64,000 bases of DNA, taken from assembly GCA_033002965.1 (NCBI GenBank), contig JAURVB010012320.1:248001-312000 (forward strand). The letters are read 5' to 3'. Shown here piece by piece: positions 43,404 through 55,926 of the stretch. This DNA comes from Piper betle. Its lineage: Eukaryota; Streptophyta; Magnoliopsida; Piperales; Piperaceae. Under the pieces are notes generated by a model. The model worked only from the letters and a program-made list of their open reading frames with translations, was not told the origin of the DNA and ran no database searches. Every line of letters begins with the position of its first letter. Positions within the stretch are counted from its first letter, which is position 1. The position numbers were made by a program, and so were the translations under genes.

Positions 43404-46333
43404 TGTAAAACCCACGATTCGAGTCAGGGTTTTATATTCAGAACCGGTCGGTTCGACCGTTATTTTGAGTCGAGTCAGTTTCAGAACACGTGTACTGAGC
43501 CGACGCCGGTCGCGTGTATGAGCTATGAGGGTCATGGGTACCCAAGTATATGATGATAACGTCATGAATACAGCAGAAAAAGATGAGTTATCAGAGTATA
43601 TGAAAGTACACCAGTTTATTTTATTTTGATATTTAGTGGATCGTAGAATTAGTTTTAGGCCGTTTATCGCGTTAGGACGCGTTACGCGCAGTTTGGGTGG
43701 GTTTTTAGTTATAGAGCATGTCATTACGATGTTTTGGTGTTTGTTTGATTTTATAGGATTTTTCCCGATTTTTATGGATTTTTTTAGGATTTAATACGAC
43801 TTAGTTATTATTCTTGACTCGAGCTGGAGACGAGTCAAGTATTATTTACGAGTTTGCCACCACACACACCCCCGACCTTTCCTTTCTTCTTCCCCAAACC
43901 CTTGCCGCGCGCCGCCACTGCGCATGCCGCCGCCGCTGCCGTGGACGCCGCCCGGCCGCCGATCGTCGCCCCCTAGCCCCGCCACGGCGTCGCTGTGCCG
44001 CCACGACCATGACCGGCCACAGTCCGGCCGCCACGACGCGAGGAATCGCCGCGGTGACGCAGCGCTTTCGTCGCCGATCGCGCCGCCGCCGACCGTCGCC
44101 GCCACGATCAGGTGGTCGGCTCGACGTCCTTGACCCTCCAGCGACCTTCCCCGACCGGAGCAGAGGCCATCGCCGCCCTGGCCGGCCGGATCTAGCCACC
44201 CATCGCCGCCGGCTCTGTTTTGCCATTTTCCGGCGAGCCGCCGCCTCCATCGACCTCGTCGACCTCGTAGATGAGTCGGGCTCGCCGAGCCGGTTCCAAG
44301 GGTACCCAACACGACCACTTTCCGGCCAGTAGAGGCCGCCGGCGACTGTCACCGGAAAATTGCCGGAAGCTGCCGGGAAACCGCTGGGACTTGCCGGAAA
44401 ACTGCCAGAACTTGACGGAAAACCGGAATTTCTGGAATTCGCCGAAATTCACCGGATCTTCCGCGGGGCTCACCCAGTCGAGCCCGATCAAGCTTCGGAC
44501 GCCGATGAGCGCCGAATTCGAGTTCTGAGACGCGCGATGAAACCCTAGCCATCGCCGATTGTCGACGACGAGAGGTATAATTACCTCCAATTTGATTATT
44601 TAAATTGATGATTATTAGCATAGCATGGTAGGACTGATTATTTATCATGATAATGCCTAATTACTGATGAAGTAATGATGGTATGATTTGAGGAATTGTA
44701 AATGAATAGTAAGTGAGCTAATGAGATAAAATGAGTTGGAGCATGATAAGTGATCATGATGTAATTTAGAGAAACAGAATAAAATATAGTATGAATAGTT
44801 TGAGTTAGGATTATTCTCTTTTATGATTATTTGACTATGATGGATGATTATTATGTCGTGTGTGGTATTCATTGATTTTGATGCATCATGTAGTTAGAGG
44901 GCGTTAGTATTTAGTTTTGATGTGTAGGTACGGAGTAGGAGCTCTGCCGCCTAGGCGCGATGACACGCTTGGAGCTTCTACCAGGTCCGTTTAGGACTCG
45001 TCTTTGTTTTACGCTCTTCTATTGTATGTTTATTTTATTATTTGCAGGACAGGTTAAGTGGCATTTTATTGGATCCCACTTAACTCGGGCCATTTAACCG
45101 AACAGTTTTCCGGATTAATAACCCCTCGAGGATGAGATCCCTCGAGGATGATTTCGAAAACAAGATCCACCACAAGTTGCCTTCGGGCCTATTATATAAT
45201 CCCTCCCCAACCCTATATATATGTAGTTTTATGCGTTTTCAGTGAGACGAGAGATGGAGAAACCGACTGCACGTACCATGAGCGGATGCCGTGACAGTCA
45301 AAGCGGGCTCTGGATTAGTGCCAGCGGACTGTTCCATTCCCGAGGGATCCTGACAACTCCGCGTTTGAGTTCCTCACACCCGGAGAACGTGGAGGTTTAC
45401 GGGTACTGTTTAGTACAGCGCATGTCCGGACTTGTGGTTCAAAGGGTACTAAAGGCGACTGCCTGAGAGTACTCGGCCTTTGTGCTCAAGGCCAAGAGAA
45501 ATATGGAGGTAAGGAGAGGGCTTAGGATTTGAGACTCAGAAAGATGAAGTAAGAAAATGTCGAGAGCGGCATCAGCAGCAGATCAGTAAGTTCGGGATGC
45601 TATCGGGTCTGCAACCCAGTGGCTCCTCAGTAGTGCCCTTCAGAGTGTTCACGTGGAGTATATGATGTTTTCTTTCATATGAGAGTTTGCTCTCATAGCC
45701 AGCTTGTTATAGTTATTTTATTTTCCGGACCAGTAACACTTGTTACTGACGTGTTTTTATACTATATGTAGGTAATAATCACGAGTTGGAGGAGCCAGCT
45801 TGGACAGAGGAACAATGAGGTCTTGTACACACACACATGTTAGATTTCTGAATGTTTAATATTGTGTTATTATGTTATTATATTGTGAATGACATGTTCA
45901 AATGCATGAGACATGATAGAATGTGAACATGATCAGAGATGCGCAGTGGAAGCGTGGTAGGTTGAAACCCCAGCTTCAGAATGAATTCATAATATGTTAG
46001 ATTTTGTGTGAATGAAAGCATGGATGCATGTGTGTGTATATATATATATATTATTTTGACAGGGGGGGCCATAATTACACTTTTAGGGGAGACCTTTTTT
46101 GTATTATTTCAGAATTTTTATCGTAATTGTAATGATGTGACATTTAGGTTGCATGTCATCCATGTAGTATCATATTAGGGTTTTATGCATTTATCCATGC
46201 ATGACAAGCCGTATCTACATCTTAAGACATCGAGATTAGATCCGCACGAGTTAGGTTCGAGTTAGCCGACCTAACCGGGGCTTGTAACATGCTGGTTCGG
46301 TTCACAAGCGTGAACCGGATTTGGGGTGTTACA
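43404..46333. repeat. R2 solo LTR with TTGTG target duplication
   Basis: The 2,930-bp insert begins TGTAAAACCC and ends GGGTGTTACA. It is flanked on both sides by TTGTG (43,399-43,403 and 46,334-46,338). The homologous uninterrupted site is at about 51,560 ('gatgaagctgtgtggg'). No primer site, polypurine tract or internal region is present, so it is a solo LTR. Landmarks shared with 52,214-54,031 include 'ggtacggagtaggagct' and 'tttcatatgagagtttgctc'. Confidence 0.92.
43855..44540. repeat. GC- and CpG-rich island inside the R2 LTR
   Basis: About 690 bp is dominated by C, G and CpG in an AT-rich neighbourhood. Open frames of 130-170 codons occur in several frames of both strands simply because A/T-rich stop codons are rare. 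The translations are Arg/Pro/Ala low-complexity. Abundant surviving CpG suggests a young insertion, since methylated CpG decays quickly in plant repeats. Confidence 0.8.
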
Positions 46334-47150
46334 TTGTGTTGGTGGACAGATTGGCCGGAGGCAGCTCGCTGGCGCCGAAAAATGGCCCGAACGGGTGGTA
46401 GCGGTGGCAGTAGTGGAAATCATTTGAAAGCACATTGTCGTCGGCGGCCACTATATTGGCACTGGTGGCGATGTTGGGTACGAATGGATAGCCAGCCATG
46501 AGGTGGTCACGGTCGTACTAATCAAGTGGCCAGAGGAGGGGAGGGGTCTCACCGACGGCGAGCCAAAGTGTTCTTGGTGCTAGGGGTGTAACTCTAAAAA
46601 TCATTGGAAATGTTTGAAATATAAATGGGAGAAAACCAGGGTTGACATGGACAGCTCAGATCTTGCCATGTGGCACAATCGAAACATTTGACAACTTGTT
46701 ACCTAGTGGGGCCCACCTATGGGTATATGCACTATACTTCTGGATGGAAAGCTTGGATTGAGACCGCCCAAAGTTGAAATTGACTCGAGTTCTGAAAGTG
46801 ACTCAATAGGTGGGAATTGAGGGAAGAAAGCTAAATGTGCTTGGAAACCTAAACTCAATCAAGTTGGGCCCACAAGGGCATAATCAAATGATCCAAAATT
46901 TCTATGCTACATGCAAATGAAATACCCTAAAAATCCCAAACGGATACTAAACGCTACAACAACTTAGATCTAGGCCTAAAATCTTGGTTAACTCATAAAA
47001 ATCATATGTACACCTCGTGATACATTGATAACTCATGCTCTACTGTATCATAATTAAAACTATCATATGTATGTTGGGCATACTCGGCCACTATAACTGA
47101 TCATATGGCTACCTGGGCCCATACTCATGGTCTAAAAATTGGGCTAATAC

Positions 47151-50100
47151 CTGACAATACCTGGAGGGTAGCTATCCTTCAAAGGCTAGCTTCATATGTC
47201 CCAAACAGACTAACATGAAGCTAGAACTCAGAACATTGACAAAGCTCACGAGCTTTTTAATAATCTACCCGGATGAACTACACGTGATCGAATCATCTAG
47301 CAAAACATGTCGTACATATTAGAATCATCTAATTGTACTGACCATACATGCTTGAATTGTCTCATTGTACTATCTCATATAGTCACTGTAAACAATGGGG
47401 ATTGAAATGTAATGACCTCTAAGGGTCACTGTAAACAATGGGAAAAACTTAGGTTCACCCCTAAGGGTCTACTGGGAAGTGGAGCAGGTACTCTAGAGTG
47501 CTATAGGGTACTAGTTTGAACTACATCCATAAAAACTATATTGGTGTGAGGTATGCAGCCTAACCCATGTCTCGATCCTCATCAATGCGATAGGTCAACT
47601 ACGTGTACCCTCAGGCACTCTGCTCGAGATCTTACAGCTATACTAGGGTGTCCTATGAGTCTTGCTAGCATATGGTGGACTCTAGTACCAAATAAAAGTA
47701 AATGATAGTAAGATTTATGGCTCCATGTCACCAATCTATGTCAAACACTTAGGTGTCCCTATAAGAGGAACTAGATGCTCACCAAGTCCTAGCTAACTCG
47801 GTCCTAAATCAATTATCTCACTCTATTCCATAATAAAACAAAGACAGCTACTATAACTCTACTGCATACCATAACTCTCATAACTATCTATACAACCATT
47901 AGCTGCTGCTGAAGGGATTCTTTGTGATGGAATGATGGCGAGAACACCTATACATGTAGAGCATGTCTGAAAGAGTATGAAAACATACTTTGCATAGAAT
48001 TGTGGAGTCTGTATCTGGTCTGTGGCATGTGCACTAGTCAATATTTGCTCATCTCAACCATTTGAAAAATAGATAGTAGGACTGATATATCTAGAAGGGT
48101 AAGTGAATGCTTGGCTCTGTCTGACATCTCTGGTCATATGGAAAGAGACTAGATCTCTTGTAAAAAAGTGGTCTCACTCCTCTAGGACTCTAATTAGTAT
48201 GTGTCTCATCTAGACGTGGTCTGGTCTGTTGGAAGAGTATACTAATATGAGAAAATCTTACTAGGTATGTACATCACTCTATCTGTGGTGCTGTAAAGGT
48301 AATCATACAAGTCATCATGGTAATAAAAACTTGTATAGGATTCTGGGTGGCTCAAACATATGGGTAGGTCCATGGACATGTCTCTAAGATCATCATGATT
48401 AAACGTTGCCATAGGTGGCCAGCCTATAGAACAGTTAATCAATGATGAGTTATAGAGACGACTCCTAAGTATTTCTAGTTCAATCAACTATCAGTAAGCA
48501 TGTGTTTTTCAATACCCTATTAGTCACGCACTTCTAAACAGATGAGGTTCAACGACCCGAAGAACCACTATCTCTCCTCTAGTTTACGGGGATTCATAGT
48601 GAGGTTTGACACGTGTCTCGTCCACCTTTCAATGGTGTGTGACCTGCCATCTTACACCGATTTGTAGCACTAATCTTGACTCACATGACTACTACCGCTT
48701 TGGTAGACTCTCAAGCAAAGCCAAGTCATGATGAGCATACACTGGTGTCCCTCTATTTGGAGAATATGATCTGGTCTGGCTAAAGTCCCTATTTGTGATC
48801 CCAAGCTTAGGTGAATTTGTTTCCTCCAGACTTATTTGCCATCAGCTACCTGCACTGTAAGCCCTAAACAGTACCACGAAGGTACGTCCTATACTCAGGG
48901 TGAAGGCTAAATCCTATGGCTCAAGGTAAAGACCTAATTGTGTTGGCAAACTATAGGGATAATACTCTCTCTTAAGGGCATTCCCTCACTGAACCCATCA
49001 TCTAAGCCAAAATTCTAATACGAGTCAAACTCCTCTTGTTGGTTGAGGTCATATTGCATGTTTGACCATTGGCCAATTACTCATACATTTATTGTCATGC
49101 TAAATGAACAATTTGACTAGTGTGGCCATCTCATCTGGAGGTCACACTACTCTATTCTTGGACTCTGTCCTTCTACATCCCTAAAAGACACACAATACTT
49201 TTTGATAACCCCTGGAAGACTGTAACTAATACTATCTTGCAATGCATATATGACCCATGGATGTTAGGTCAAGGTGATGGTATGCAAGATGGCTAGTGAA
49301 GTCAATCATGTATCATCTCTTGAAAATTATTTCAGTGCACCTAACTTTCCTCTGCCTGACTGATGTTAGCGAAGCTATATCTTGTCCTCAATCTCTTACC
49401 CAACTCTCCTATCAATGTTATGACATGCAGTCTCTCTGTGCAAAGCTAACAAAATCTTCAAGTAGTTGTCTTGTAGGGTGAGGTAACTAATTGGCCCTTA
49501 CTTCCATAATAACTGCTCCACTCGGTCAGTGGCAGTGCAATATACGAACGGTGGTTGTGCATCAGTGATGATAACAGTGCGCATTCAGTCGGTGGTAATG
49601 TTTTACGGTCGGTGGTTGGGAAACTCGGATGGTGGTTGTGCAACTTGGATGGTAGTTATGCATCACGGATGGCAGTTGTACTACTTGGACTGCAGTTGTG
49701 CTACCCAGGTGCTGAAGATCTGATCCTGATTATATATGTTGTGAATCCATTATTGTCTCTGGAATGTTTATCTCCATGTGTCTATCTTCCCAGAGGCAGC
49801 TACTATTAACTCGACTTAGGCTATCCAACTAGGTGTGCCTGATCCAGAGTGTGTCTAGATCATAGTGGTGACACGTACAATGGTGATCCAATGTTGAGCC
49901 TTCACGTATCTCCTATAATCTAGGGTGATTGTTCCTATAAACACTGACTGGTTCTTAATAGCAATCACTAATTTGACCCTAACAGATCGAGTGAAATCCG
50001 ATCAACCGTTTAATCTGTGGTCAAGGGTAATCTTGTTCATCATCATTGTGTTCATGCCTTTGTGTGGTGAAGAGTTACCAACAATACTATTGGGACAGAC

Positions 50101-50836
50101 ATACCCTAGTGGAAGAGGGGGAGGCGATGAAATATCCATGAGACTGTAGATCCACCTTGCTACTTATCTTCATCCACTGTTATCTCCTGGAAGTGGTCCA
50201 TCTAAGTCATCTCCATCTGTGCTCCAAGTACTTCAGTGGCTCCACTCTCATAGCCACATCCTTCATCCACAGGGATCTTTCTAAAGGTCCAAGTTCTCCA
50301 AAGTAGGCCTCAAACTATGCCTAATAGATCTGTCAAGGGCACACAGTTGTCTAACTCATGCGCCAACTAACTTTGTCTATGTCTCCACACTTCAAACTCC
50401 GTCTATATATCATCCCTGATAACATTGTATCAAAATGTACACTATGCCCCAATAAAGGACTGATGTGGTTACATTCAAAACATGGATAAGTGCTACAATG
50501 TCCCCGGTGCTCTAAATACTCTTTGTCCCTATTCGTCTCAAATTCAGCTGATTGAATAAGTGAGCACTCTTAGTAGTCCAAATCTTTGGCACAATAAAGG
50601 GAAGATGTGTCTCTAAGCTGATCATGACATGCCAGTGATATCCATTTTAGCATCTACTAAACAATCTCATAACTTCTCAAACCGTTAACACTAAAACATG
50701 GATTGCTCAGGTTTGACTGAGCACACAATTTGAAATTTTAAGAAAAGACCAAAGGAAATGCAGGTCGGCCTAGCTAAGGACAACTCCACACACTTGGCTC
50801 AAAATAAAAGCCTTTCATCTCAATTGACCAAGACAT
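47151..50836. other. Non-coding internal region of the R1 element
   Basis: This is 3.7 kb between the R1 LTRs. Only small ORFs (such as 48,242-48,487 minus and 49,925-50,149 plus) are present, and none has a recognisable domain. The lack of any gag-pol remnant, in contrast to the readable Ty3 remnants alongside, fits a large retrotransposon derivative that depends on another element. Confidence 0.65.
49530..49715. repeat. Degenerate 20-bp tandem repeats
   Basis: Units such as 'aacttggatggtagttatgc' follow one another with a 20-bp period in the right part (49,619-49,710). Looser 'ggtcggtggt' copies lie to the left. No function is evident. Confidence 0.65.
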
Positions 50837-50849
50837 GGCTCTGATACCA
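50837..50849 (-). other. Primer-binding site of the R1 element
   Basis: The minus strand reads 'tggtatcagagcc', a perfect initiator tRNA-Met primer site, three bases inside the LTR border at 50,853. It fixes the element's orientation and its 5' LTR. Confidence 0.88.
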
Positions 50850-52213
50850 ATTTGTAACACCCTGATTTCGGTTCACCTAAGAACTGAATAAAAAATGTTA
50901 TGATCGAGTCGAGTCATGTTTAAAATTATTGGTCAGTAAGACTTGATCGATAAAATAGATCAAAATAACCTGCTTGGTGTCATGAGAATGGCTAATGTTC
51001 ATATTTATACATACAACGCTTAGGCCCTCACATTTTCCATGTTTTACCCACCACAGTACTCAAGTGGCAAAAGGAATATTTAAGTTAGTGCTAGAAATTC
51101 CAGAAATGTGCTGCACACACACACAAATAATCTTGTAAGTGTTCATCATATATGAACTAGAGTGAACTAAGCTGAACCAACTCGATCTAGGTTGACTGGG
51201 CGGACATGATGGACTTCGGAACGGCCAGGCAGACTTGGACTGAGCATGACCAGGTGTACTTGAGCACGGCCAGACAAACGCAAAGCACAGATGCGAACAC
51301 AACAAATAGGCCGGATGGGCTTGCCGGTGTGCCCCACTGGAAAACACCGACGGCAGCACGACTGGGTTCACTGCTGGTCGGGATCGACAGGGGGTGTCAT
51401 GGCGGAGGTCCTGGTGGTGACGATCCGAAGTGTTCGACCACTGGCTGGCCAAAAAATGGCCAGTAAGTGGTGGTACCACTGTCGGCTGTGGCGACGTTGC
51501 CGGCAATGATCGCAACCGTGGTGGTGATCGTGGGTTGTCTCAAAATGGAGATTTAGGAAAGATGAAGCTGTGTGGGTAGTCGGATAAGCCGGAGGCGGCT
51601 TGTCGGCATTGGAAAATGGCCTGAACGGGTGGCGACAGTGACAAAAATTGACTGGAAGCACACTGTGGCCATCGGCATCGACCATTGCGGTGACGATCGG
51701 AAGGGATGGTGTTTATGGATGGATAGCTGTCCGTGAGGTGGTGATGGCTGTACCGATCCGGTGGCCAGAGGAGTAGGGTCTCGCTGGCGGCGAGCCAAAG
51801 TGGTGGTGGTGCTAGGGGTGTAACTCTGATAATCATTGGAAATGTTTGAAATATAAATAGGAGAAAACTAGGGTTGACGTGGATAGCTCAGATCTTGCCA
51901 TGTGGCACGATCTGAACATTTGACAACTTGTTACCTAGTGGGGCCCATATATGGGTATATGCACTATACCTATGGATGGAAAGCTCGGATCGAGACCACT
52001 GAAAATCAAAATTGACTCGAGTCCTAAAAGTGACTCGATAGGTGGGAATTGAGGCAAGAGAGCTAAATGTGCTTTGAACCCTAAACTCAATCAAGCTGGG
52101 TCCACAGGGGTATAATCGAGTGATCCGAAATTCCTATGCTGCATGCAAATGAAATACCTAGAAAATCTCAAATTGATACTAAATGGTGCAACGGCCTACA
52201 TCTAGGACTAAGA

Positions 52214-54031
52214 TGTAAAAACCCTGATGCGAATCAGGGTTTTATAATTTAAACTGGTTTGTTTGGTTGTTATTTTCAGTCGAGCTAGGTTTTAATTACA
52301 AGATGACCTTTCATTTTTCTCAGACAATCATTCATTTATCTCACTGACCATTCATTTTTCTCATTGACCATTTATTTTCTCAATTGACCATTCGTTTTTC
52401 TCACCCTGACTTCTATTTATTCCACACTTTTGACACTGTCACATCCATCCAACACCATCCTTCTCACCCAACTTTCTTCTTATTCATCCTTCTCTTTTCC
52501 CCACTCAAGCCAGCCACAATCTCGTTGTTGTCACCACGTGGCTGACGATTAGGTACGGAGTAGGAGCTCACTGTTTAGGTACTAAGACATGCTCAAAGCT
52601 TCTACCAGGTCCGTTTAGGACTCACCCCTAATTTATTGTTCTATTCTATCGTGATTTAATTTTTATAGATTGTAGGACAAGTTGAGTGGTGTTTTATTGG
52701 ATCCGTCTTAACCCTTTAATCGATCGATTTTCTGGATTAACAACCCTTAAGGATGAGATCCCTCGAGTATATTTTTAAAACAAGATCCACCACAAGTTGC
52801 CGTCGGGTATATTTTTTGATAACCGTACTACACGAGTGGGCATGTGCCAGTTAAAGCTGCCAACAACCATGCTACGCAAGTGGCATGTGCTAATCGTAAG
52901 CCAGAAATTTTGACAACCATGTTATGCAAGAAGCATGTGCCAGTCAAAACCACCGACAAGCATGCTATGCAGGTAGCATGTGCCAGACATAAGCCGGGAA
53001 TACCGACAACCATGCTACGCAAGTGGCATGTGCTAGTCAAAGCCTCCGACAACCATGCTACACAAATAGCATGTGCCGGTCATAAGCCGGGAATTCCGAA
53101 AACCATATTATGCTAGCAGCATGTGCCAGTTGATGTTGCCGACAACTATGCTACTCAAGTGGCATGTGCTAGTCGAAGCCGAAAATACCGCAACCATGCT
53201 ACGTGAGTGGGTATGGAAGTAAGAAAAGGGCTTAGGATATAGCTATAGTCCTAAGGGGCCAGAAAGTGAAATGAAAAAATGCCAAGAGAGGCATCAGTAA
53301 CAGGAGATCAGTTTAGTTACGATGATTTCAGTTCAGTAGATGCCCTTCAGAAATTTCACAAAAATGTTTTCTTTCATATGAGAGTTTGCTCTCATAGCCA
53401 GTTTGATATTAGTTATATTTTTGGACCAGTAACACTCGTTACTGACGTGTTTTTATAATATATCTATATGATGATCATGAGTAGGATGAGCCAGCCTGGA
53501 CGGAGGAGCAATGACGTCTCTTCCACACATGTCAAATGATAGAATATTTTGTTATGTTATCATTATATTGGGAATGATGTAATGTAATGTAAAGTATGAC
53601 AATTGAATTTGCATGTGTTAATAAATATATTTAGATATTGAATAAGTACAACAAGTAAGAACCATGATTTAATATAAAAAGTAATTAGAATGCATAGATT
53701 GTCGAGACCCAAGATTTAAAATGAATTATTCAGCAGATTAGAATTTTATGTAAATATCTATGCGTGATATAATAATATATATATTTTTATCAACTTTATT
53801 GTTTTTATCAAATTTTTATCGTCATTATATTTACTATGAACTGGTTGTCATTTCATTCATGTAGTTGCACGTTAGGTTTATTTTGTGCATCCATCCATGC
53901 ATAGCGATAAACATCTTCCATCTCGAGACGTCGATAGTAGATTTGAAAGGTTGGGTTCGGGTAGCCTACCTAACTAGGAATAGTGACATTCCAATTCAGT
54001 TCCGAGCGTAAACTGGATTTTGGGTGTTACA
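52214..54031. repeat. Second R2 solo LTR, shorter variant
   Basis: It begins TGTAAAAACCC and ends GGGTGTTACA. The flanks TAAGA and TAAAA are a near-match target duplication. It is collinear with 43,404-46,333 at several landmarks but lacks the GC island and carries a tandem array instead (52,840-53,210). Confidence 0.85.
52840..53210. repeat. Minisatellite with alternating 50/43-bp units (93-bp dimer)
   Basis: About seven units contain 'catgctacgcaagtggcatg' and alternate between about 50 bp ('...cataagccgggaataccga') and 43 bp ('...gtcaaagcctccga'). This gives a 93-bp higher-order period. Because 93 is a multiple of three, ORFs stay open on both strands across it. The R2 copy at 43.4 kb lacks the array. 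Confidence 0.88.
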
Positions 54032-54277
54032 TAAAATCCTGACTAACTCATAACAATTATATATATACCTCGTGTATACATTGATAACTCATGCTCTATT
54101 GTATCATAACTAAAATTATCAGATGCATGTCGGGCATACTCAACCACTAAAACATGCTTATACAACCATGGTTTGAAAATTGGTCTGCCTCAAGCTTGTT
54201 CGAACAGACTTGATATTGACCTGAACTGGGCAAAACTAAAATTAGGTAAAAATCTAACCCGAAAATGGGGTTTTACA

Positions 54278-54965
54278 CCTTCTTAATATCTGGCCACCAA
54301 CACATCCTTTTAATGTCTTGACACATCTACGTGGTTCTAGGATGAACTGTGTACTTAGATTGATGTGCTTCATGTAAAACTTCACTCTTTAACCCTTTAT
54401 TAGATGACAAACACAACCAACCTTTAAATCATATGACTTTATCATCTCCATTTTCAACTTGTTCTAAGGAAGTAAGTAATCCTTGCAATTCTTTTCCTTT
54501 TGCTTGAGCCATTTCGATTCTGTCAACAAGGTTGCTAGAAATACTCAAATTAGTCATTAATGAGCTGAGCATATGTACCGAATTTACTTCTATGATATCC
54601 TCCAATAATTCCTATTGAGTAACCATCATACTAGATAGTTGCCATAATGGATCCGGCTTAGTGCGTCAACAACTACATTAGCTCTTCTTTGATGATAGAC
54701 AATGCTAAAATCATAATCTTTGATGAACTACAACTATCTTCTTTGCCTCAAATTCGGATCTTGTTGTGTAAAGATATACTTTAAGCTTTTATGATATGTG
54801 AATACGTCAAACTTTGCTCCATATAAATAATGTCAACACACTTTTAGTGCAAAAACCACAACTCCCAATTCAAGATCATGGGTAGAGTAATTCTTTTCAT
54901 GCAGTTTTAGTTGTCTAGAAGCATATGCAATTAATTGCCTATATTACATTAAATTGCTCCATATC
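54278..54965 (-). pseudogene. Integrase zinc finger and C-terminal RNase H of the Ty3 element
   Basis: From right to left the minus strand encodes [20 protein letters not shown], then the tail ending DALSR (near 54,665), then HEAHQSKYTVHP and WWPDIKK of the HHCC finger. WWPDIKK abuts the R1 element, and its continuation (SFVSKCLTC) is at 40.74 kb. It contains stops. Confidence 0.85.
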
Positions 54966-55555
54966 TGTAACAACCCGCCCGAACCGGACCGGGTGTTACC
55001 TAAAATATCTAGAACATGATTCATAATAGAGCAAATAAGTCTAGCAGTTTATAACTCATAAAAAGAAATTATGTTCTGATAGCATATGACAATATATAAA
55101 ATAACCATCCCATAGTCTTGGACCATTTCCCATAGCCACATTTATTATCAATTCACCATACCTAGTTTGGTAAAAGAAGCACCAACCACACTCTTAATCT
55201 TCAGTCCAAAGCTGTTCACCTGCGGAGGCAATTCCGCGTTAGTGATGAAACCACTAAGCCGCATAATTAAATGAAACAAGTCAATATAATCCCAATTATC
55301 ATTTCACGAGTCTTTTAGTGATTATGAGCCTATGCCGAGCTCGTTATATGCTGGGATGGGTGGCCTCCCCATCTAGCTACCATCCCATGCATGCGCACAC
55401 ACACTACGTTGCCCACGGCCTGTAGTTACCGATATTTGCTATTGACTCACCCTCTCAGTATCACAAGTGCATAATGAGCCTACTTGCGCCACTGTGCCCT
55501 ATCACCCCTTTTGGCCTGCGGGCAGGTATTCAATCTTTCAGGGGGTGCTGCCTTG

Positions 55556-55765
55556 CCGAATTGAGTCAACCTCGGTTGCGTTCCAGCGCATGGTGGTCAG
55601 ATACTCAAGTCGACCAAGACTCCCACATAGTAATTTTAAAGGTGTGGCCCTGTGTCGGACTGAGTCAATTCCTTGACCCCAATTGCGTTCCAGTGCATGG
55701 TGGTCGAATCTGGGCTCAGGCCAACCAGGGCTACCAACAAGGAAAAATACAACATTTCAAATAAT
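55556..55765. repeat. Imperfect 107-bp tandem duplication in R3
   Basis: The words 'gagtcaacctcggttgcgtt' and 'cagcgcatggtggtc' recur 107 bp later with several changes. The two short + frames across it have no recognisable domain. Confidence 0.7.
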
Positions 55766-55890
55766 TATACGGACCTAGATAGTTCGTAAGTGAACTCGCA
55801 GCTGTGACCAACGATCCTAATTTGAACGAGAACATAAAATTATACATAAGTATAATTTTATTCGAGTAGAAATGCATGCAACTAAATGAC

Positions 55891-55926
55891 TAATATATAT
55901 ATATATATATTATAATATATATATAT
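55891..55926. repeat. (TA)n microsatellite
   Basis: An almost pure run of TA dinucleotides broken by one 'taa', inside the AT-rich part of R3. A shorter TA run lies at about 46,036. Confidence 0.9.

Larger units (their letters stand above)
40759..47150 (-). repeat. R1 left (3') LTR with nested TRIM and R2
   Basis: After subtracting the TRIM (42,680-43,171) and the R2 solo LTR (43,404-46,333), about 2.9 kb of R1 LTR remains. It is collinear with 2,945-5,339. It breaks off near 47,150, before the terminal GGGTTTTACA, so roughly 130 bp of its inner end and the polypurine tract are missing. Confidence 0.75.
40759..54277 (-). mobile_element. R1 element (LARD-like), nested in Ty3 integrase
   Basis: The left LTR starts TGTAACACCCC at 40,759 and the right LTR ends ...GGGGTTTTACA at 54,277. 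CCTT flanks both ends as a short target duplication. The primer-binding site at 50,837-50,849 sets minus orientation. The internal region (47,150-50,836) has no gag or pol, so it is non-autonomous. The two LTRs differ in length through later insertions and deletions. Removing it restores the integrase HHCC region of the host element. Confidence 0.8.
50853..54277 (-). repeat. R1 right (5') LTR with nested R2
   Basis: It runs from TGTAACACCC to GGGGTTTTACA and is interrupted by R2 at 52,214-54,031. Relative to the left LTR it lacks about 1 kb of AT-rich sequence near 51,120. The remaining LTR sequence is about 1.6 kb. Confidence 0.8.

Noticed and set aside
43814..44590. Overlapping ORFs of 130-172 codons on both strands
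   Set aside because: They coincide with the GC-rich island inside an R2 solo LTR, are open in several frames at once, and translate to Arg/Pro/Ala-rich low-complexity sequence without domains.
52828..53116. Repeat-containing ORFs on both strands (31-residue repeats)
   Set aside because: The frames stay open because the array period (93 bp) is a multiple of three. Both strands are open and there is no promoter, splice context or domain.
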